Below, one piece after another: positions 1-11,940 of a stretch of 64,000 bases of DNA. The DNA lies in contig NC_081409.1 in assembly GCF_030272615.1 (NCBI RefSeq), positions 204,169,949 through 204,233,948 on the forward strand. The letters are read 5' to 3'. Source of the DNA: Cryptomeria japonica. Its lineage: Eukaryota; Streptophyta; Pinopsida; Cupressales; Cupressaceae. Numbering within the stretch: position 1 is the stretch's first letter; every line of letters starts with the position of its first letter. The position numbers and the translations under genes are program-made. The notes under the pieces are model-generated. The model was given only the letters and a program-made list of their open reading frames with translations, had not been told where the DNA came from and did no database searches.

Positions 1-246
1 AAGATATGATTTAGATCACTTAAATAAAATAGAGCAAATATGATAGATATAGAAGGTTATTCTCACATCAGAATGGATTGTATATTTTAGTCCAATGATA
101 TTTTCAAGGGAAATCTCAAAAAAATATTATATAAAGTTAATAATATTTTGGTAAGAATTTGTCATATCTATTATTGAAGATCAAATAGATTTAAGAGATG
201 GTGACAACTTCTTATTTTCAGAAGCTCTTACTACATAGTAATGAAA

Positions 247-400
<154 letters not shown>

Positions 401-1199
401 TAGCATGGTTGGCCACTCAAATACTTCCATATCTCATGGGTCTTGGAAATTCTATTATTTCAAGGGTTATGAGACATTATGATGAAACATTGTGGCTGCA
501 ACAAAACATGGAAAATCATTCAATGGTTTATGATATTTGTCATTTGTGAGTTCAAAGAGGTTGAATACAAGAACTTGGGGATTCAACTTGGGAGGTACAC
601 CTTTGTGATTGTTATTAATCATATTAATGGCTAGTTTACGTAGTCTAAAAACTATTTTCAAAAAAAATATTAAAAAGATAATTAATTATATTTACAAAGA
701 TCTTAGAGGTACATAGGAGATACTAAAATATAATGAAAATGAAGAGAGAAAGTGTGTATGTATATACTATTCTATTTAAATATGTAGTGCCCCTCCTTGA
801 TTCATCTTTTGATTTATGCATTCATAGACCTGTTAGACTCTTTGATGATGTTTGATTGATACTTATAATAATTTATATCTTTGATGCTTATTGATGATGC
901 TAGACACTTTATGTGGACATTTGATGTATATGGTTTATTTAGATGATTGACATATCTTGGATGATTATGATGAATAGACTTACATTTGAGAATCCATATG
1001 CACTTAGTATTCTTGGATGGATTATATTGTCTATGAGATTATCATGGCATTATGCTAACCCTATTTCATGATTACATTGGATGAGTTGATATTATGATTG
1101 ACGTGAATATCTTTCTATTGGATTCTTGATAGAGACGATGTCATACCACTCATTCATGAGCATGATATGACATGTTGCGATTCTCTTCCACTTGTCTAG

Positions 1200-1200
<1 letters not shown>

Positions 1201-1259
<59 letters not shown>
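1201..1259. repeat. (TA)n microsatellite, about 29 units
   Basis: A second uninterrupted TA tract of about 59 bases in otherwise unremarkable AT-rich DNA. Confidence 0.95.
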
Positions 1260-1265
<6 letters not shown>

Positions 1266-2063
1266 ATATGTTGCCTTGTGTAAATTGGTGTTTGGAGGGT
1301 TATAGGTACTTGACATCGACTCCACCTGGTCTCGTAGGTGTGAGCGTGTCTTTATCCCAATGGCAAGTTGATGCATGGGTTCCCTCTACACACTCTAGAT
1401 TTAAGTTGATATCCTTGTCAATCTAGTGTCTTGTCATGAGTCGTCTTGTTTGTATCTTGTGATGAGATGCTCGACCCTATGTTTGGTTGCCTTATCGAGT
1501 TATGATTAATATATTAATTATTGATTAATATAGTTTATTTATATTTAAAGTAATTTGATGTATAGTTTGATACATAATAACTAATTGGTTTATTTAATAT
1601 TTCTTATTTATTGTTTAATTATTTAGTAATTTAGCCTTTTGGATTTATTATTCATTTATATGGTTCATGGCTTTAATATTTAATTAGGTATTTATTTATA
1701 TTGCTTTTGGTTTATTTTATTATTGGGCAATTATATTTTATTGTGCCCATGGTTTGTTTAATTATTGGTTATTTAGATTACTATTTATTTCATTTTTCCC
1801 TATTTGGGTTAACTAAATATTATATATTCTACCTACCCTATTATATTATTGGTTGAGATTTGGGGTAAGTGTGAATAATATTATTTAATATTTCTTACGT
1901 TGAATTCGGAAATTGTTGGTATGAGATATTGTATTTAAGATTATTTTGATTGGTCGGCTTATTGCATAGTTTTTGAATGTATTTTTATAAATATATATTC
2001 TGAGATTTTGCCAAAGTTGGCTTTTCAGAGCAATTTTAACTACATATTGAGCATTTTGATTTT

Positions 2064-2920
2064 ATTGTTTGGAGCTTGGTTGGATTGGCTAGACTTGGGT
2101 TTGTATTGTCTGTTCCTTGTTGCATGTCTTCCATTTTTTGTCGAAGTGCTTGTAGTTGTTGTGTGAGTGTAGCAAGAGGATTGTTTCCAATATTGGTATC
2201 TCGATGGTTGGTGTCACCTTCATTATTAGTGTCATCTTGGTCATTGGTATTGGTATGATCATGTGTATTGTTATGATTAGTGTTGGAAGTGTGTTCTCAA
2301 TTTTGTCCTTTTGATGCTCTCAGTTTGTTTTGGTTGTTCTGCGTCAAAATCCTCAAGGATTTTGATACCTTTGCTAGATAGTAGGAGGAAGTATTTCTGT
2401 TTGTCGGTTTCAAAGAGTTTTTCAATAAGTTTGTGTAAGCCAGGGTCTTGTTGTGCCTCCTCAATAACTTCATCTGTTATTTCTTCTTCATCCATATTGA
2501 GGTAGTTTTTCCAAGTGTTAACCTCTCGGTGTCTCAGGCTCTTCGTCATCCCACTTGACGTTTTTATGTGATCGTGTAGAAACTAGCATGACTTAAGTTG
2601 ATTCAATATGTGATGGGCTCTTCAGGTAAGTAAGCCAAATTGATCCTTCCACTAAAGTTGATATCTTGTGATAGTGCCGACCTTTGAATGAAGGTACATG
2701 CTTTCAAGGATTCTTCATCAAAATCAATATTACTACCGTGGAGATAATTGCGGAAATGATGTAAAAATGTCCTATATTTTAGAAGGAGTTTGTGGTTGAT
2801 ATAGAGGAACTTGTTTTGCTTCAAGACCTTCTCTTGACTAGGTTGTCTCCTTTTTAGGTTAGTTTTCAGACAAGGATGCATCTTCTTGATGTGTTGAAGA
2901 ATGGTCGTGCAAGTGATCAA
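2064..2920 (-). pseudogene. Ty3/gypsy gag N-terminal remnant (family L)
   Basis: On the minus strand two frames (2603-2920 and 2277-2549) are followed by a third at about 2280-2064. The middle one starts in an acidic stretch (MDEEEITDEVIEEAQQDPG). The third has an Asn/Asp-rich linker and then a short helix reading PLATLTQQLQALRQKMEDMQ. A low-complexity linker plus a Gln-rich coiled helix is common near the N-terminus of plant gypsy Gag proteins, so I read this as a broken gag start. No capsid core, zinc knuckle or protease is visible before the sequence becomes non-coding near 2050. It lies downstream, on the same strand, of a gypsy-like LTR end and primer site at 5.68 kb, which supports one truncated element. 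The assignment rests on composition and context, not on a diagnostic motif. Confidence 0.45.
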
Positions 2921-3254
2921 AGTTTTGATTGTGAGATTGATTGGATGAATACTTTGATTTGATCTCTAAGTCTACTTAGTTGAATAGAAGGTTTGATATG
3001 CCCCTATTGATATGACTAAACACGTCAAATGTTATGATAAAGCTTCTTGATATTGGAAACTAGATGGATTTGACTAACTTGGAAAGTTAGCTTGGTATTT
3101 TGATGTTTGATATGGGTTGATTTGAACTTGTGATCACTGATTGATACCTCTTCTGATTTGCTGAAAGAAATACCGATCAAAGATAGTTGAAATTGGAAGA
3201 CCTCCTAAATGGGTATCTGAATCAGCTGTTGCATTTTGAAAATTTGTTTTGGGT

Positions 3255-3480
3255 AAGGCTCTGTCTCAAATGTACCATTTAAATGCGCTATATAACTTAT
3301 CAAATGTGCTAAAATATATGTTGTATGCACCACTTAATTAGTTATATGCGCTTCTGTTTTGCTTGTATGCGCTATAGGATCTACTGTATGCACCACATGA
3401 TTGCTCAAATGCGCTACAAGATGGACTATATGTGCATGAGAAATGATCAAATGAGCCACAAAAGCTGACATATGCGCTAC
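3255..3480. repeat. Degenerate interspersed motif array (ATGCGCTA-like)
   Basis: The words ATGCGCTA, ATGTGCTA and ATGCACCA recur about ten times at irregular 20-35 base spacing. The array sits in the leader of the minus-strand gypsy remnant. It does not encode a convincing peptide repeat. Confidence 0.6.
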
Positions 3481-4914
3481 TCTGTGAATTTCCTGAGTTT
3501 GACTAGTTAAAAACTAATTTTGATATTTTTGCAAGATGTTTTATGAATTCTGACGAAAATACACAACAAGAATGAAGACAATGGTCATTTTAATTCTAAA
3601 CATTGAGTGTATGTTTGTTTGAGGATGTGTTCAAATCCCCGATGTTTTCACTGGTTTATACACAAGATAAACAAACCAAGTAGACTCTTTAATCAAGGGT
3701 CATCAATAATACCATAGCCCGCATCTGGATACTCCTTAAGCTCAAATAGTTGTGTCACCCCCTAAAGGGTGCCCATTTTTTTGTCTTTGTCTAGAAATTA
3801 ACTCAAAGAGGATTGCTCCTCAATCAAATCATTATCCTGGGAGATATATGGTGAGTGTCTTGGGGACGGATTCTTCTCCACCCTTGCACTATGATATTAT
3901 TAATGTCTGGATACTGACTCGGCGAGGCTTCTATTTCTAAAGTTTGTAATCAGGCTTCTGTTCGGTCTTCAGTGATAAACTCCCTCGGGAGGCTTTCCAA
4001 CCTTTATATCAAAGGCTTTCAGTATCACAAGGATACTAGGGGAAGGCTTATTGCCGAGCAAAACCGTTGGAGGGGATTTTCATCAGCCTCCAAATTTGAT
4101 TATAGTGGGTTGGAATACTTGGCTAAATATCATTTCCCACTTAGGTCGTTCCTCTCTCACCAACCTTATGGGCTTCTCGGGAGGGTAGGCCTACTAAAGG
4201 TTGTGTCATATTTGCATAGATTGAAAGAAAGCTTGTAATAGTGAGTTTGTCTTTTTGGTCACCCAATTAAGGGGAGAGCATATACCTATTACTTTCAAGA
4301 CAAAGCAATCAATTGTTCTTTTTAATCGTTCTTAGCAATGGTGACCTAATTGCTATTTAGAGATTTTGCTCCAACAAACATGGTGTTCTTTTTTATCCAA
4401 CATAGAAATGGTTTTGACTTTGAAAGGAAACGCGGTCAACAAAATAAAATCGCGTAACAAATGTTAATGTGGCTTATTTGTTTTATCCTTGCAATATAAA
4501 ATGGCTTGTTCTTTTTATCCTTTTGCAAAAAGAAATGAAAGTTGTCTTTGTTCTTTTTAATAGCCCCAAAAGAAATGTGAACTATCTTGCAAAAAAAAAA
4601 GGAAGTTTGATTTGTTGTTCTTTTTAATTTTTGCAAGAAAGGAAAGTGATGTCCTTTTTAAAGATCAAAAAGAGAATGTGATTATTTTTACTTGCACCAA
4701 AATAAAATGTGGAGTGTTTTTAGCTTTGCAAGAAAGGGAAAGTGAATTCTTTTTACCAACTTGAAAAACTAAAGTTAAAAAAAAATCTATTCTACCTCCT
4801 TTAGAACCTGCACATAATGTTAGCACCTACAAAACCTTTCGAGAAGTTATCTAAGATGGTGGGCTCAAAAGTCTAATATTTTTTCTTGATGTTATAATTT
4901 TTGGCTCTTTGCCA
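3481..4914. other. Non-coding leader of the family-L gypsy remnant
   Basis: No supported gene. The part from about 3640 to 4250 has higher GC and short open frames without known motifs. The part from about 4380 to 4780 contains repeated words (GCAAGAAAGG, TTCTTTTTA) that suggest decayed 70-90 base repeats. Confidence 0.4.
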
Positions 4915-5575
4915 AATACACGATCTATCAAAAACACGACAAGAACTTGTTGATTTCTAATTATGTCAAAAACGCGATAGGAACTTGTTGATTTCTGATT
5001 CTATGAAAAATGCAATAGGAACTTGTTGATTTCTGATTCTGTCAAAAACGCAATAGGAACTTGCTGGTTTCTGATTCCTATTTTGATTTTTGATTCCATA
5101 AAAAATGCGACAACAAATTTTTGATTTTTGATTTTATCAAAAACACAACAAGAACTTACTGATTTTTGAGTCTGTCAAAAATGCGACAAGAAGTTTTTGA
5201 TATCTGGTTCTATAAAAAACGCGACAGGAACTTGCTGATTTCTGAGTCTATCAAAAATGCAATAGGAAATTTCTGATTTCTGATTCTATCAAAACATGAC
5301 AGGAACTTGTTGATTTCTAATTCTATCAAAAACACGATAGGAACATATAGATTCTGTTAAAAAATGACAGGAACCTACAGATTCTATCAAAACTATGAAA
5401 GGAACTTGCTCTATCTATAAAAAACGTGACAAGAACCTCTTGATTTTTGATTCTGTCAAAAACACGATAGGAACATACAAATTCTGTTAAAAACATGATA
5501 GGAACCTACAAATTCTGTCAAAACCATGATAGGAACCTACTAATTCTATCAAAAACATGACATGAACCTGCAAAA
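4915..5575. repeat. Minisatellite of about 30-40 bp units
   Basis: About seventeen imperfect units, each carrying a core like TCAAAAACGCGACAGGAAC followed by a TTGATTTCTGATTCTG-type spacer. Early units run near 38 bp and later ones nearer 31 bp with a CATACAAATTCTG-type spacer, so two unit variants are present. The array lies between the gypsy-like PBS (5.68 kb) and the gag remnant, that is in the 5' leader of the minus-strand element. Confidence 0.9.
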
Positions 5576-5678
5576 CATGTTAGATTGAGAAAAAGTATTG
5601 CAAATCCGACCTTCAACTTTTGAAAATACTGCAAAACTTTCCAAAAGGATTAGAAATAAAAAGGACAAAGAGCCCAAT

Positions 5679-5689
5679 GGTGGGCACCA
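5679..5689 (-). promoter_or_regulatory. Putative primer-binding site, family L gypsy element
   Basis: On the minus strand the sequence just after the LTR end reads TTTTTGGTGCCCACC. A TGG-starting site a few bases after a CA-ending LTR is the expected placement for a tRNA primer site of a plant Ty3/gypsy element. The tRNA was not identified. Confidence 0.5.
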
Positions 5690-5693
5690 AAAA

Positions 5694-6125
5694 TGTATGC
5701 CAAGAAGTGTGGTACCTGCAAGAGAGACACAAACCACTCAAACACACCAATGAAACATTATGTTAGAGGATTCAAATGAACAAAACACATTAATCAACCA
5801 AAAACTCTAAAAGCATCTCATTGTTCTCTATCTCCAAGGATCCTTCAAATCAAGGTGGCTCTAAACTTGGAAGAGCACTTGATCTCTAGGATGACTACCT
5901 AAAGAACAAGGGATATATGATCAAAGACCTAAATTCTTATGCAACTAAGATCTTAGTGAATGCTATTGACATGAAACTATGATATGATATGCTGCAAGAT
6001 AACAAGATTAACATGATATTAAGCTAGCATGAATATGATATGGAAATGATATTGATCTAGAGTGGAAATGGAACTCACATGATAAAGATCTATGTTATGA
6101 TAATAATAATATAAAATGCTTATTC
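5694..6125 (-). mobile_element. Family-L LTR, 3' part (R/U5 side), copy 1
   Basis: The reverse complement shares the 19-base string ATAATGTTTCATTGGTGTG with the plus-strand copy at 39.2 kb, showing the same LTR family. The inner boundary is the TG at 5694 (CA on the minus strand), directly before the putative PBS. The rest of this LTR continues after element A, at 13061. It is therefore one LTR split by a later insertion. Confidence 0.7.
6121..6125. repeat. Target-site duplication of element A, left copy
   Basis: TATTC, identical to 13061-13065 immediately after the right LTR. A 5-bp duplication is normal for plant LTR retrotransposons and fixes both ends of element A. Confidence 0.95.
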
Positions 6126-7054
6126 TGTTGGCAATTGACACTCATCCAGTTTAGTGGTGTTGTCATTGATGGCAACACACATCATTTTGGGTTGGACACT
6201 TAACCAGTATTCATTGTTTGGCAACCGACATTCAAGTCATTTGGCATACAAAGGAACTAGCAATCGACAGACAAGGGAAACTGACAAACTAGGAACTAGT
6301 ATATGAGGCCGACATAAGAGATTGATCTACGCAGGATTACATGGCAACAATCAACGACATTAATCACAAAGTTTAATGCATTTATTTTTGTCTAGGCTGA
6401 CATGTAAATAAATTGTAATATCATTGTAAGCCGATATAAGGCATTCATGTTTATGTTTGGGAAGGGTATTTAAGTCAGTTCAGTTAAGTCATTTTGGATA
6501 TATAGGTGTGTAAGTTTATGTAAGCGATCTTGATCGATAGAAAGCAAATATAATATTCTATAATTTGTCTTAGATATTGGTTTAGAGGTTTGGGAAGTGA
6601 AGTAAGATACCAGTAAGGGAGGACACATTGAAAACTGGTGCAAACAGTGCTTTAACCGGAACTCATCCATCATAGCGATGCATTTTCTAAGTTCAGAATT
6701 TTGATTGTAACTCCATTTTGATGCATGTAGTCAGTGAGACTCCTTTTGTAATGAGCAGTGCACTCTAGGCTGTCGGCCTTCCTGCATGTGCAGGCCCCTA
6801 TTGTAATATTTATTCATTTGGCTAGTGGATAGATATTGTGGGTCACCAATCCCACCATCGTTTTTCCTCTTTGAAGTTTTCCACATATAAATCTTTGTGT
6901 TATGGTGTTTATTCTTGTAATTGCATTGTTATTACTTGTCGTTACTATCTTTTATGCATACCAGTTAATAAGTGGATTTGTTAATAAGGCTAAAAATACT
7001 CTAACTGGAAGAACACTGATTCACCCCCCCTCTTAGTGTTCTTGGATTCCAACA
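6126..7054 (+). repeat. 5' LTR of element A
   Basis: It begins TGTTGG and ends CCAACA, a perfect 6-base terminal inverted repeat. A TATA-like TATTTAAG lies at 6467-6474. A GTTTTTCC...GTTTTCCAC motif shared with other LTRs in the window lies near 6870-6893. The last 40 bases carry a C-run and CTCTTAGTGTTC, a block also present at the end of the copia LTRs at 18-26 kb. Confidence 0.95.
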
Positions 7055-7056
7055 AT

Positions 7057-7068
7057 TGGTATCAAAGC
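7057..7068 (+). promoter_or_regulatory. Primer-binding site (initiator tRNA-Met type), element A
   Basis: TGGTATCAAAGC starts two bases after the 5' LTR. It differs by one base from TGGTATCAGAGC, the plant initiator-Met site used by most copia elements and present intact in the copia element at 24906-24917. Confidence 0.9.
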
Positions 7069-7071
7069 CTG

Positions 7072-8271
7072 ATGCCTTGGAATAAGTTTAACAGCTTAAG
7101 GAAGATCTTGAATCCAGAATCCATGGAGATGAGTATGGAGAAACAACTTGAAGTAGAACTTGAGGACTATTATGCTGAAAGGATGAAGAACTTGAAGTTA
7201 CAAGATGAATTTAGCTCTACAAAGGAATTCATTTTTATCTTATAGGAGAGACTGTCATTTGTTCAAGCTAGAAGGAAGGAACTTTTGCAAAATTAGGATG
7301 ATGAAGAGAAGGATGCTCTTAAAGAACAATGTCAGAAGCCGAGTCAGGAGAATGGTGTCATGAAGAGTAAAATACAAGCCCTAACAATGAGGTTGTCCAA
7401 GGAGATTGAAGACTGGAAGAAGAATGAAGAAAATATTGGTAGATCTCTAAAAGATAGATTTGAGGAATGCATTAGGTTGGCGCATGAGAATGATATGTTG
7501 CGAATTGAATTGGTGCAATCCCAGAATAATGAGAAAGAGTTGGAAAGATTAATAACAGTCCGAAGAGGAGATTTGGATACTGGAAATGAACACAAAGACA
7601 AGTTTAAGGCCAATTCTGCAAAGCTAGATGAGTTATTGAAGGATCAAAGGCTCAAGGGAGACACCGGAGGTCTTGGATTTGAGCATGGAGAAAGCTCTGG
7701 TACTGCAAATGAAAATGAGAGAACTGGTCAGAAGGAGAATCCACCTATCAATCGGAACTAGAAATCACTGGTAAGACAAACCAATGCACACAAATTTAAT
7801 GGTAGATGTTTTGTTTGCAACAAATTTGGTCATATGGCAAGACATTGTAGAAATAGAGCAAATTAGGATAACAATGCAGTTCTTGGTCGGTGTTCAAATT
7901 GTAAGAAGTATGGTCATAGGACAAAAGGTTTTAGAATGAATGTGAAATGTCATGCATGTGGAAAGTTTGGACATATGGCTAATCAATGCAGGTCAAGGAA
8001 TGATCAAGGATACAACAAATCAATTCAAAAAAATAATATCACTTGCTATGCATGTAACAAAATAGGACATATTGCTAAATTCTATAGAAGCAAGAACAAT
8101 CCGGTAGGAAATGATGAGAAAGGAAAATAGAAGGTTGAAGATATCTGGAAGGAGCATGAGAAGAAATGGGTTAGAAAATGTGAAGATCAACTGGTAGAGA
8201 CAAACAACCCGGTTACTCAATTGGTAGAGCAGAATGTTCTTGCACTGGTAGGAAACTCATCTGGTAACTAA
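7072..8271 (+). pseudogene. Element A ORF1: coiled coil plus four CCHC zinc knuckles
   Basis: One continuous frame of 399 codons starts at the ATG four bases after the PBS and ends at a TAA (8269). It is interrupted only by five TAG codons (7243, 7294, 7759, 7864, 8128) and has no frameshift. Residues from about 20 to 200 are charged and heptad-like, so a long coiled coil. Then come four knuckles: CFVCNKFGHMARHC (intact), CSNCKKYGHRTKGF (last Cys lost), CHACGKFGHMANQC (intact) and CYACNKIGHIAKFY (last Cys lost). The zinc knuckles point to an RNA-binding, Gag-like role. A normal copia capsid (UBN2-type) domain is not visible, and copia Gag usually has one knuckle. I infer a Gag-derived RNA packaging protein. 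Confidence 0.75.
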
Positions 8272-8456
8272 GGTATTAGCCTTAAGGGGAGGAAAATTAG
8301 TGATAGATCTTGCATTACCCTTGGTAGTGGTTTGAAATCTTGTTTCGGATCTTGGAGAAGTCTGTCTGAAGGTTTTCCAGTATTTGAGATTATGAATTTT
8401 GAATCTGGTATGATATGTGAGCATGCATTAATGTCAATGAAAAATTAGAGTTTTAG

Positions 8457-8470
8457 CAGAATAAAAGGGA
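8457..8470 (+). promoter_or_regulatory. TATA-like box upstream of element A ORF2
   Basis: AGAATAAAAGGGAA lies about 190 bases before the ORF2 ATG and after the ORF1 stop. Element B has a TATAAAGG at the same relative place. This may mark a separate internal promoter for ORF2; there is no direct evidence of transcription. Confidence 0.4.
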
Positions 8471-8651
8471 AATGTTGGTTCATTTTCTATCACACAACAT
8501 TCAGAGAGAAGCGGAGTGAGTTCAAGGTGATTCAAGGCGATCAAGGGCATTTTCAAGTGAATTTCAGTGCATTCAAACTGGATTTTCAAGAGCTTTCATC
8601 ATCGAAGATTGTGAGGTATTTTATTGGTTTTCAAACTATCTTTTGTTTGCA

Positions 8652-11600
8652 ATGGCTTCTAGATAGACTCCCACTGCGGTAGGTGTGGCTACCCCTATTG
8701 TTGTTGATATCAAGGATTGTCCACACCCAGGTTTCAAGCAATGCCCTCAGATTGCGAAGGTCAACGATTTAGTCGACACATTTTCTAGGGTTCCAGATAG
8801 AGTTTTGTATGTTGAAGATGTTCGTGCATATATCCACTGCACTCTAGAGGATTTAGGTTCCGCTGAAATCAAAACAATGTACATGTCAAATCTGTTGAAC
8901 AGGAATGGGTCAATGAAACCAAAATTTCAAATTTTGAAGGATCAGGGTTTCACAGAAATTTTGGAGATGCCAAAATTTGAAGATGATATGATCCGGTGTG
9001 TGCTAAGTCATGTCCACAGGGAATTCATATGGCTTGACCGACCTCACAAAATCAATAAGGAGGCTATTCGTGCAATCACCAGTTTGCCCCAGACTGGTTA
9101 GATTCCCGGAAAGAAGAAAATATCTAACAATGAGGCGGAGATGTTAACCGGTGCAACCTTTGACAACTGATCAATAAGGATAAGCACTATTAGAGATAAA
9201 GCTGTTCAATTTGCAAGTATGATCATCGGTTATAAGGTAACCCAATCAAACCAGTTGAACTCTGTTTCCAGTTCATGCATTTACTGTGTTGATAAGATGG
9301 TCAAAGAAAATGTTAAGTATGATCTCTGTCAATGGATGTGTGATGAGTTAATCTTAAACCTAGGGAATATTAAGGGTGAGAAGAAAGGTGTTTTCCGGTA
9401 TGGAATCCTTGTTGTTTGCTTGATGCTTTTCTTTTTGAATGAGTTACCGAGATCTAGTAAAACACAATGGGCATTTGATATACCGACAGGAAAAAAAGTT
9501 AAGGATTCTATAAGAGGTTTGGGACAGGACAAGGAGAGAGACTCCATTCTATGGGGTTATTTCAAATCATTTCAGAAAACAATGAGGTAGAGAGAAAGAG
9601 TTCCAAAACACATAGTTGACAAATATTCAACTGAAATCTGCTTTACGGTGAAGAAGGATGAAACATTGATGGAGGCAGTGCAACCACGAAAGATCTGGAT
9701 CATTGAGATGGGATATGAGATTGATGCTAGGATCTTGGACTTGTATGCCAAGACTCTCATTGTGCCCCGGTAGATGAAAAGGATAAAACCTTTGGGCAAC
9801 AAAACAGAAGGAATCTAAAGTCCAAATAGGTTTTAGCAAGAAGAAGAGGGAAGGAAAAATAAAGAAGGTTGGGGAAGTTGTACAGAAGATGTCTTCTGAA
9901 ATCAAATAGATCATTGGACTAGCAGAAGGATATTCTCCGATAGTAGTTTAGGCCTCACCGGAAACAACAACTGACAAGGGTGTAGTGAAGAGGAATAAAC
10001 TAGAGACTTTTATTGCCCCTGTTGCATTTGGTTATGATACTAATGATGAGCCCCCAAAGATTCCTAAGACTTACATCAAAATACAGAGGAAGAAGCCTGA
10101 GGAAGGAAAGAAACAAAAAGTAAAGGCAACCCCTCCGACAACCCCAAAGAAAATTTTGAAGGAGAGGAAGCCCACAGAGAAGAGGAAACCGACTAGAGAG
10201 TCTAATTCTACTCCTAACAAGAAGAAGAAATCAAATGTAGATATAGATCTCAAATCCGATAAGAGTATTGAAGTCATTCCTCCTCTCTCTATTGCTGAAT
10301 TGATTGATCAAATAACCAAAGATGGAATTTTTAGTAATATCTAGCATTACTATGTACATATGGATGATAAGGAACAAATGGAAATTGAGGAATCAATTTG
10401 GTTATACCTAGACATATATAAGAAGGCACTTATAGAGATAGAAAAAAAAATATCGACAGTATTATATAACAAACTAGATGCTAGAAGATTATTTGCGATA
10501 GAAGAAGATAAACATATAAAGATACAAGAGTTGTCAACTATTTGTGGAGCTATCATAGATTATGAGATGCAATAGTGTCTAGAGTTTGCAAATAAAATAA
10601 TTTTTCGGAGTAGACACTGACATGTGAGTCTCATGGCAGGTAGAGTAAATGAAATAGTTAAGGAAACCCATGAGGCATGGGCAAAATTCTTTGTAGATAA
10701 ACCTGATTTCTTTACTCCACCACTATTCTCTCCTAAGTCTGGTTTTCAAGACATATCGGTTGATGGTAAGGGGAAAGACATATTGGGTATGGATCCACTA
10801 GTTTTGGAATAGAAACTAATAGAGGATATTCCTCCGGTAGAACCACCTATACAAAATGTAGAGAAACTTGCAGATAACATTGAAACTATACAGGATAAGA
10901 AGGATACACCAGAATAGAACATTCCAGATATATAGGTCATTGATGTGGATACAGAAAACAAATAGGCTGAGGATATTGAACCTTCAGCAACAAATGTACA
11001 TATAGAAGAGGTTAAGGTTGAGTAGGTAACTACACCAAGTGGCGAAGCCACCAGTGCTAGTTAGCAGGTTGGAGAGTCTAGTCAATCATTGTTGACACTT
11101 GGCTCATCCAGATAAATTGATTTTGCACAAAAGAATATTGAGAAACTGAGCAGTTTTGAATTGATGTATGTTGCAACTCAGAAGTTAAGGAAGGAAGGGA
11201 CTGAAGATAGGCAAGTCATCCCTATTTTGCAGCTGCTTTCACCTGAGTATAAGGTAGATCTGATTGGAAGCCCATCCGACAAGTTGAAAGGTTTGATAAA
11301 GCACATTTCTAAAGAGTTTAAAAATATTCAACAGGTATCAAACCGACAGCTAATTGAGAGGTACAATGCAGCTAGATTGGTAACTTGTAATAATATGATT
11401 GCATCTGATAAGACTAATCTGACTAAAGAATTAAAAAGGATTGATGAGGCTCTCATTTTGTGTAGTCATATATACCGGTCTTGCTCTAACATATCATATT
11501 TAATAGGAGACCTAGAGAGTAAAATAAAGGAGGATAAGGAGAAAATCGAATAGATCCTAATCAGTTTTGATGGTACTGAGTCATTGACCAGCTCCATTGA

Positions 11601-11910
11601 TGGTCAAATTTTACTTTTTGAATCTGATATTTTAGCCCTGTAGAAGGATAAGGATAGGAGCATCCGACGAGATAGAGAGTTGAGATGATTGGTTAGTCCC
11701 CAGTTAAATAATTTATTGCTTCATAAGAGAGAGTGTATAGAGCAGATGGGAAATCCCACACCAATAGATCTAGCTGAGTTCAAAAATCATGCTTACTTGT
11801 TGAATGGGCTAGTATCAATTGTGAGTACCTTGAAATCTGGCTGGGACACTTACTTGACATTCTTGAAGGGTGCTTATCTGGATATTTTCAAGCATATACA
11901 TATCCGGTAA
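8652..11910 (+). pseudogene. Element A ORF2: long protein of unknown function, conserved with element B
   Basis: The frame starts at ATG 8652 (Met-Ala-Ser, with a TAG at codon 5) and runs about 1,085 codons to a TAA at 11908, with one frameshift near 9800. About fifteen TAG, three TGA and one TAA codon break it. Residues from about 10 to 330 align with element B ORF2: shared blocks include a HxIxxEAIxxxT stretch, TIRxxxV...MIIGYxV, KYDLC, and NLxxIKxxK followed by FxxGxLxVxLFF. Then follows a Lys/Pro-rich middle (about 10060-10240) and a helical C-terminal part (10360-11700). No polymerase, protease or nuclease motif and no clear membrane helix is visible. It may match the plant 'putative transposon protein' domain family or the extra ORF of Sireviruses, but I cannot confirm either. 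Confidence 0.7.
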
Positions 11911-11940
11911 TCACAATTTTTATTTCATTCTTTACCCCAA

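Noticed and set aside
3255-3480. CRISPR-like array of repeated words
   Set aside because: Repeats are short, degenerate and irregularly spaced, and the DNA is plant nuclear.
8600-8651. A short intron before ORF2 of element A (AGGTATTTT as donor)
   Set aside because: The interval to a possible acceptor is only 35-50 bases, shorter than functional plant introns, and no clear acceptor is present in A.
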